Of a stretch of DNA of 64,000 bases, positions 59,612-64,000 are shown in pieces. The notes under the pieces were generated by a model. That model had not been told where the DNA came from, did no database searches, and saw nothing but the letters and a program-made list of their open reading frames with translations. The DNA is from Rufibacter psychrotolerans (GTDB lineage Bacteria > Bacteroidota > Bacteroidia > Cytophagales > Hymenobacteraceae), in assembly GCF_016924645.1 (NCBI RefSeq), contig NZ_JAFFJV010000003.1, positions 186,001 to 250,000 of the forward strand. The letters are read 5' to 3'. The translations under genes were made by a program, and so were the position numbers. Within the stretch, counting starts at the first letter, position 1. Each line of letters opens with the position of its first letter.

Positions 59612-62083
59612 TCACTCATTGAAAAACACCCGCTTCACCCGCGTGCTTACGTTGGTGAGCAGTTCATACGGAATGGTGCCGATGCGGGCGGCCAGTTCCG
59701 TGAGCGGAAGTTCCTGGCCAAAGACCAGCACCTCGTCGCCGGCCCGCACGTCCAGGCCGGTCACGTCCACCATGCACATGTCCATGCAGACGTTCCCGAT
59801 GATGGGGGCGCGCTGGCCGTTGATGAGCACCTCACCCACCCCGTTGCCGAAGCGGCGGTCATAGCCATCGGCGTAACCAATGGCAATGGTGGCGGTCTGC
59901 TTATCGGTGGCGGCCACGCCGCGGCGGCTGTAGCCTACGGTTTCGCCTGCTTTGACGTGCTTCACCTGTGATACCGTGGTTTTCAGTTGCCCCACGGTTT
60001 GCAGCGCGCTTTGCTCCGAGCCAGAGGATTCCACGCCGTACAGACCGATGCCCAGGCGCACCATGTCAAAGGCGTGCTCCTGCCCAAACCGGATGATACC
60101 CGCCGAGTTGAGGATATGCTTGACAACCGTGTAACCCAGTTCCTGCTCCACCCGCGCCGACATGCTTTTAAACCTGGAAATTTGCTCCTGTGTGAAATCA
60201 TTGTACAGGGCTTCATCGGCGCCGGCCAGGTGACTGAACACACTTTCTACCCGCACGTGCGGCACTTGCGTGAGCACCTCCAGGGCTTCTTCCAGCTCAA
60301 CGGCATCAAACCCGAGGCGGTGCATGCCCGTGTCCAGTTTCAGGTGAATGTGGGGCGTTTTAGCGCTGTTTTCCGGAAAATAGTCCAGAAACCGGTGCAG
60401 CAAATCCGGTGAGTAGATCTCGGGCTCCAGGGAGTACTGCTCCATCTTCAGGAAGCTGTCGGGGCTGGGGTTCATGACCATAATGGGCAGCGTGATGCCG
60501 TGCTCGCGCAGGGCTACCCCTTCATCGGCGTACGCCACGGCCAGGTAGTCCACGCGGTGGAACTGGAGCACATTGGCGATCTCGTAAGACCCGGCCCCGT
60601 AAGCGAAGGCTTTCACCATGACCATGATCTTGGTCTGGGCGGGCACTTTGCTGCGGTAGTAATTGAGGTTATGCACCAGCGCATCAAGGTTCACCTCCAG
60701 CACCGTGCCGTGCACTTGTTGCTGCAGGGCAGCCACAATCTTCTCAAACTGGAACACGCGCGCGCCTTTCACCAGAATGGTCTCCTGGCGGAAGGTCTCG
60801 GAGCGGAGCTGCCCCAGGAAAGAATCGGTGCCCAGGTAGAACTCGCTGCCGACCGGGAAAAGCGCCTGGTGGCGCGTGATGATGTCGCCGATGCCGATGA
60901 CACGGTCCACGCCTCTTGACTTGATTTCCTGCGCCACCTGCTGGTAGAGGGCATGTTCTTCCACGCCGGCCTCCAGCAGGTCAGAGACAATGAGGGTCTT
61001 GCGGCCCCGGCGGGCCTGCTGGCCCAATACGTCCAGGGCGATGCGCAGACCGGCCAAATCATTGTTGTAGGTATCGTCAATGACGTAGCAGCCGTTGATG
61101 GCTTCCTTGCGCTCCAGGCGCATGGCCACCGGATGCAGGCGCTCAAACTTGGCGGCCAGTTCTTCAGGCTTCACGCCCACGTGCAGCAGCACGGCCAGGC
61201 AGTGCAGCGCGTTTTCCAGCGAGGCCTCGTCTGAGAAGGGCAGCACCAAATCCTGGCCCTTACCTTGGTAACGGAACCGGACCTTGGTCTTGCCGTGGTG
61301 CATCTCCAGCACCTTTATTCTTAGCTGAGCCTCGGCGTGCTCATGGAGGGTCCACGAAAAAGCGGGGATACCAGCGGCTTTTACGGCCTCATGCACCTGG
61401 GCCTGATCGGCGCAGTAAATCAGCTGCGCCACGTGGTCAAACAGTTTCAGTTTTTCTTCCAGCTTCTGGGCGTGGGAAGTGAAGCCTTCGTCGTGCGCCG
61501 GGCCCAGGTTGGTGAACACGCCAATGGTGGGCTGCAGCACACTGGCCAGGTGCTCCATCTCGCCGGGCTGGGAAATACCCGCCTCAAACACCCCCATGGT
61601 ATGGCTCTCGTTGATCTGCCACACTGAGAGCGGCACGCCAATCTGGGAGTTATAGCTGCGGGGGCTCTTGACCACCCGCTCAGAGGCACTCAGCAGTTGC
61701 GCCAGCCACTCCTTGACAATGGTCTTGCCGTTGCTGCCTGTGATACCGATGACCGGAATGTTGAATTTGCGCCGGTGGTAGGCGGCCAGCCGCTGCAGGG
61801 CCTGCACGCTGCTGGTGACCAGCAGGAAATTGGCCTCGGGGTAAGATGTCAAGTCCATGAGGCCAGAGCCGTCTTCCACCACAAACTGCCGTACGCCGGC
61901 CTGGTAAAGCTCCGGCAGGTACTGGTGCCCGTCGTGGAATTCACCCCGAATGGCGAAAAACACCGAGGAAACGGCATTGGCAATCTTCCGGCTGTCGGTG
62001 AGCAGGTGCTGCACGGGGTAGGTGCCGTTGCACTGCACCAACATGCCCCCCGTTACCTGCGCAATCTCTTTGAAAGTAAACAT
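59612..62083 (-). CDS. Bifunctional MurF (UDP-MurNAc-tripeptide:D-Ala-D-Ala ligase) / alanine racemase
   Basis: An 823-residue fusion. Residues 1-450 are MurF: MFTFKEIAQVTGG, ATP motif GITGSNGKTIVKEWLAQLL, SYNSQIGVPLSVW, VFTNLGPAHDEGF, VIDDTYNNDLAGLRIAL. Residues 460-823 are alanine racemase: LEVNLDALVHNLNYYRSKVP, PLP-Lys region MVMVKAFAYGAGSYEIANVL, LKLDTGMHRLGFD, HILNSAGIIRF, MVRLGIGLYGVESS and IAIGYADGYDRRFGNG. Racemase and ligase together make and use D-Ala for peptidoglycan. The fusion is known in Bacteroidota. The ATG at 62083 gives a clean start (MFTFKEIAQVTGG); an upstream TTG/ATG frame crosses the promoter and a degenerate palindrome at 62168-62204. Confidence 0.95.
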   Translation of the reverse strand: MFTFKEIAQVTGGMLVQCNGTYPVQHLLTDSRKIANAVSSVFFAIRGEFHDGHQYLPELYQAGVRQFVVEDGSGLMDLTSYPEANFLLVTSSVQALQRLAAYHRRKFNIPVIGITGSNGKTIVKEWLAQLLSASERVVKSPRSYNSQIGVPLSVWQINESHTMGVFEAGISQPGEMEHLASVLQPTIGVFTNLGPAHDEGFTSHAQKLEEKLKLFDHVAQLIYCADQAQVHEAVKAAGIPAFSWTLHEHAEAQLRIKVLEMHHGKTKVRFRYQGKGQDLVLPFSDEASLENALHCLAVLLHVGVKPEELAAKFERLHPVAMRLERKEAINGCYVIDDTYNNDLAGLRIALDVLGQQARRGRKTLIVSDLLEAGVEEHALYQQVAQEIKSRGVDRVIGIGDIITRHQALFPVGSEFYLGTDSFLGQLRSETFRQETILVKGARVFQFEKIVAALQQQVHGTVLEVNLDALVHNLNYYRSKVPAQTKIMVMVKAFAYGAGSYEIANVLQFHRVDYLAVAYADEGVALREHGITLPIMVMNPSPDSFLKMEQYSLEPEIYSPDLLHRFLDYFPENSAKTPHIHLKLDTGMHRLGFDAVELEEALEVLTQVPHVRVESVFSHLAGADEALYNDFTQEQISRFKSMSARVEQELGYTVVKHILNSAGIIRFGQEHAFDMVRLGIGLYGVESSGSEQSALQTVGQLKTTVSQVKHVKAGETVGYSRRGVAATDKQTATIAIGYADGYDRRFGNGVGEVLINGQRAPIIGNVCMDMCMVDVTGLDVRAGDEVLVFGQELPLTELAARIGTIPYELLTNVSTRVKRVFFNE

Positions 62084-62090
62084 GCTGTAG

Positions 62091-62111
62091 TTTGACTGGT
62101 AGTCAAAGATA
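62091..62111 (-). promoter_or_regulatory. Promoter -7 box with overlapping 17 bp palindrome (MurF-Alr)
   Basis: Minus-strand TATCTTTG (62111-62104) is followed directly by AGTCAAA...TTTGACT on the plus strand: TTTGACT-GGT-AGTCAAA at 62091-62107. The palindrome overlaps the -7 box and the likely transcription start 8 bp before the ATG, where a repressor site could lie. Confidence 0.5.
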
Positions 62112-62290
62112 CAACAGAAGAAATACTTACCGGCCGCAAATTTCCCGCAAAAGGCCCATCTGCCGCCGGCGTTTTTGCGCTGTTTCCAGAAAAAGGGCCA
62201 GAAAACTGCCTCCAGCATTGCGAGGCCGGGGCACAGCCCTGCCCCGCAAACAGAAAAGGCCTGGTGTTAGGCCATACCGCCCGCAACGGC

Positions 62291-62298
62291 TACCTTTG
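62291..62298 (+). promoter_or_regulatory. -7 box of the EamA gene
   Basis: TACCTTTG lies 21 bp before GTG 62319. Because of this box, a GTG at 62298 cannot be the translation start. Confidence 0.6.
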
Positions 62299-62318
62299 TG
62301 TTTTTTAAACTTTTTCCT

Positions 62319-63224
62319 GTGAAATTCAACCGTTTCCACGGAGCCGCCATCAGCTCCTTCGTTATATGGGGGTTCATTCCCTTTCCGCTCAAAGCCTTAA
62401 CCAACTTCCCCAGCAGCCAGATTCTGTACTTCCGGATTCTGGTGGCAGTGCTTACCTTGCTGGTGGTTTCGGGCACTACCCGCCGGGAGCAGTGGCGCCA
62501 AACCTATAAAAGGTTCAAGGCGGATACTCCCTTTGAAAAGCGCCGGTTTGTGCTCTACACCCTGCTAGGCGGCGCGCTGCTGACCATCAACTGGCTGGCC
62601 TTTATTTACGTGGTGAACCACGTAGACATTCAGACGGGCTCGTTTTCCTATCTGCTGTGCCCTATCCTTACTGCCACCTTGGGCTTCCTGATCCTGCACG
62701 AGCAGCTGCGGGTGCACCAATGGGTATCGGTGGGGTTGAGCCTGATGAGCTGTCTCCTGGTGGGCACCGATTCTTTGTACAACCTGCTGTTTGGCTTGCT
62801 CATTGCCGCTTCGTACGCCTTTTACCTGATCACGCAGCGGCTCCTGAAGGACTACGACAAGATTGTGCTGCTCACGCTGCAGTTGCTGCTGGCCTTTCTG
62901 TTCATCGGGCCAAGTTACCCCTGGTTTGTGGGCGAGGCGGCCCAGCCCATCACCGGCCACTTCATTGCCCAGATTGTGCTCCTGAGCTGGGTATTCACGG
63001 TGATTCCGCTGTTTCTGAACCTGTACGCCTTAAAAGAACTCAAATCGGCCACGGTGGGCGTGCTCATGTACCTCAACCCCATCATCAACTTTACCATGGC
63101 GTTTCTGTACTTCGGGGAGGTGGCCAGCGAGCAGAAGGTGTTGGCCTACGGGGTCATCTTCGCCTCGGTAGTCCTGTACAACCTGCCCCTGGGAAGGAAA
63201 AAGGACGCCGTGGCTTCGGCCTAA
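62319..63224 (+). CDS. EamA family transporter
   Basis: A 301-residue protein with ten TM helices in two EamA halves (GAAISSFVIWGFIPFPLKAL...LTINWLAFIYVVNHVDIQTGSFSYLLCPILTATLGFLILHEQL and SATVGVLMYLNPIINFTMAFLYFGEV). The family exports metabolites or drugs. The layout, including the short linker and PIPRARD-like ends, resembles RarD but is not diagnostic. Start GTG 62319 (VKFNRFHGAAISS) is chosen because the -7 promoter box overlaps the next upstream GTG. Confidence 0.88.
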   Translation: MKFNRFHGAAISSFVIWGFIPFPLKALTNFPSSQILYFRILVAVLTLLVVSGTTRREQWRQTYKRFKADTPFEKRRFVLYTLLGGALLTINWLAFIYVVNHVDIQTGSFSYLLCPILTATLGFLILHEQLRVHQWVSVGLSLMSCLLVGTDSLYNLLFGLLIAASYAFYLITQRLLKDYDKIVLLTLQLLLAFLFIGPSYPWFVGEAAQPITGHFIAQIVLLSWVFTVIPLFLNLYALKELKSATVGVLMYLNPIINFTMAFLYFGEVASEQKVLAYGVIFASVVLYNLPLGRKKDAVASA

Positions 63225-63301
63225 TTTTATGGGAGGCAGTGCAACCGTTGGGGCAGTTTGGGGCTCTTCTAGGTAAAAGGCCAAAGAAACACTCCTGAGC
63301 C

Positions 63302-63769
63302 ATGATGAAAAGCACCTGTATTACCCTGTTCACGGGCCTCCTGGTAGCGGGTTGTGCCCACACCGAGAGCCTGACCTCCACCGAAGGCCCCACCACCACG
63401 GCGCAGCAGCAGACCGAGGGGCTTGTGCTACCAATGCAGAAACCCGTTGCGGCCCTGGGGCTCACCCTCACCCTGCAGAAAGCCGATGACAGCCGCTGTC
63501 CCCTGAACGCGACGTGCATCAGGCAAGGCTCTGTGGTGACGCACCTGCGGGTGCAGGACGCCCAGGGCAATGCCGCCACTAAGATCCTGTACCTGGGCGA
63601 TGCCCTCACGGCTCCCGAGGACCGGGGCGTGCGCGAGGCAGACACGGTGCTGGTGGCCCTGGGCAGCAAAAGTTACCGCTTAGTCCTGACGGAGGTGCAG
63701 CCGTACCCCAACACCTCTGACCCCAACCCCCCGGAGAAAACGGCGAAGGTGTCAGTAGCGACGCTATAA
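63302..63769 (+). CDS. Lipoprotein of unknown function
   Basis: A 155-residue lipoprotein: lipobox LLVAGC at residues 13-18, a Thr/Ser-rich linker, and a small domain LTLTLQKADDSRCPLNATCIRQGSVVTHLRV. The DSRCP...TCIRQG text resembles a small family of bacterial lipoproteins with the pattern DSRCPxxVxCxWxG, which carries two Cys that may form a disulfide. Function unknown. A hairpin terminator follows at 63799. Confidence 0.82.
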   Translation: MMKSTCITLFTGLLVAGCAHTESLTSTEGPTTTAQQQTEGLVLPMQKPVAALGLTLTLQKADDSRCPLNATCIRQGSVVTHLRVQDAQGNAATKILYLGDALTAPEDRGVREADTVLVALGSKSYRLVLTEVQPYPNTSDPNPPEKTAKVSVATL

Positions 63770-63798
63770 AGATTTTTTAGAGGGTTGTTTTGAATGGG

Positions 63799-63833
63799 AA
63801 AGCCCGCGGCAGAAGCTGCGGGTTTTGCTTTTT
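63799..63833 (+). terminator. Intrinsic terminator of the lipoprotein gene
   Basis: AAAGCCCGCGGC-AGAA-GCTGCGGGTTTT followed by GCTTTTT, 30 bp after the stop. Confidence 0.85.
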
Positions 63834-63835
63834 AG

Positions 63836-63876
63836 CCCGTTTCAGGCCCATTTTTCAGAAAACAGCCCCTAAACAG
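63836..63876. repeat. Family A palindrome between convergent genes
   Basis: CCCGTTTCAGGCCCATTTTTC then AGAAAACAGCCCCTAAACAG. The centre matches other copies and the outer arm has mismatches. It follows a true terminator and lies 5 bp past the stop of the minus-strand VOC gene. Confidence 0.65.
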
Positions 63877-63880
63877 CCGC

Positions 63881-64000
63881 TTAAACCTCATAGAGTTCCA
63901 GGGGCAACCCGTCGGGGTCAGCGAAGAAGCAGAAGCGCTTGCCGGTGTGCTCGTCTACCCTTATTTCCTGCACTGCCACGCCCTGGTCCAGCAAACCCTG
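63881..64000 (-). CDS. VOC family (glyoxalase-like) protein, C-terminal fragment
   Basis: The last 39 residues before a TAA stop at 63881-63883: QGLLDQGVAVQEIRVDEHTG followed by KRFCFFADPDGLPLELYEV. The DPDGLPLELYE end is the VOC superfamily signature with the metal-binding Glu of glyoxalase-like proteins. The 5' part is beyond the window edge. Specific function cannot be given. Confidence 0.85.
   Translation of the reverse strand, partial: QGLLDQGVAVQEIRVDEHTGKRFCFFADPDGLPLELYEV

Noticed and set aside
62083..62218. N-terminal extension of MurF-Alr
   Set aside because: It crosses the -7 box at 62104-62111 and a decayed palindrome at 62168-62204; the family starts at MFTFKEIAQ.
314..63876. 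Family A palindromes as ordinary terminators
   Set aside because: They lack T-runs, two lie between divergent genes and several stand next to genuine terminators (25758, 59502, 63799). A partial role in 3'-end formation is not excluded.
1..64000. CRISPR array, tRNA, rRNA, prophage or IS element
   Set aside because: No regularly spaced direct repeats, cloverleaf-like gaps, rRNA sequence, integrase or transposase frame was found.

Overview
The window is bacterial chromosome from the phylum Bacteroidota, most likely order Cytophagales and family Hymenobacteraceae (Rufibacter/Pontibacter-like; the genus is inference). Supporting signs are a C-terminal type IX secretion (T9SS) sorting domain, promoters of the TTG-N17-20-TAnnTTTG type read by the Bacteroidota primary sigma factor, a fused MurF-alanine racemase, phylum-typical families (DUF4292, DUF6089, tandem OmpH/Skp, NAD kinase beside CBS-ACT) and near-absence of strong Shine-Dalgarno sites.

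Layout. 1-2.3 kb: end of a RidA-family gene, an atypical SDR and a YebC/PmpR regulator. 2.3-6.8 kb: a 1,517-residue secreted GH13 alpha-amylase with T9SS tail. 7.3-10.9 kb: part of a kynurenine (3-hydroxyanthranilate) degradation route, with 3-hydroxyanthranilate dioxygenase divergent from an SDR that lacks its catalytic residues, a small membrane protein and an aminomuconate-semialdehyde-type dehydrogenase. 11.4-13.6 kb: a dipeptidyl peptidase IV gene between two islands of nested inverted repeats. 14-18.4 kb: TsaC/Sua5, a hypothetical protein, cysteine desulfurase and GlmM-type phosphohexomutase. 18.9-25.7 kb: MazG, then ExbB-ExbD-ExbD-TonB with a long leader, a small membrane protein, an orphan PstS-like lipoprotein and a TPR protein. 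26-36.3 kb: RluD, two Skp-like chaperones, BamA, UppS, two predicted beta-barrels (one DUF6089), NAD kinase, CBS-ACT protein and a hydrolase. 36.3-41.2 kb: PabA/TrpG amidotransferase, CvpA, YqeY, PdxJ, a membrane protein, a second hydrolase and an RsmI-like methylase. 41.7-48.7 kb: one leftward cluster for the cell surface (flippase, Dut, sugar nucleotidyltransferase, TPR, DUF4292, degenerate EnvC-like LytM). 48.8-55.7 kb: crotonase, a small basic exported protein and the rimP-nusA-infB operon. 56-64 kb: FeoAB, Bax inhibitor-1 protein, a 38-residue protein, MurF-Alr, EamA transporter, a lipoprotein and the end of a VOC protein.

Most genes are housekeeping and no defence system, prophage, transposase, CRISPR array, rRNA or tRNA was seen. 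The signal ordinary annotation does not explain is between genes. A family of roughly 36-48 bp palindromes (called family A here; centre close to TTTTC-nn-GAAAA, outer arms such as GTTTTAGGCC) occurs about once every 3-4 kb, outside coding sequence except where it overlaps a stop codon. Its arms vary between copies while staying self-complementary. Most copies follow gene 3' ends but lack a terminator-like U tract, and two lie between divergent genes. Further families (B: GTCATCCT...AGGATGAC; C: ACTCGTAGGAG...CTACGAG; D: CTGGCGCGAG...CTCGTG) are nested inside one another around the DPP IV gene.
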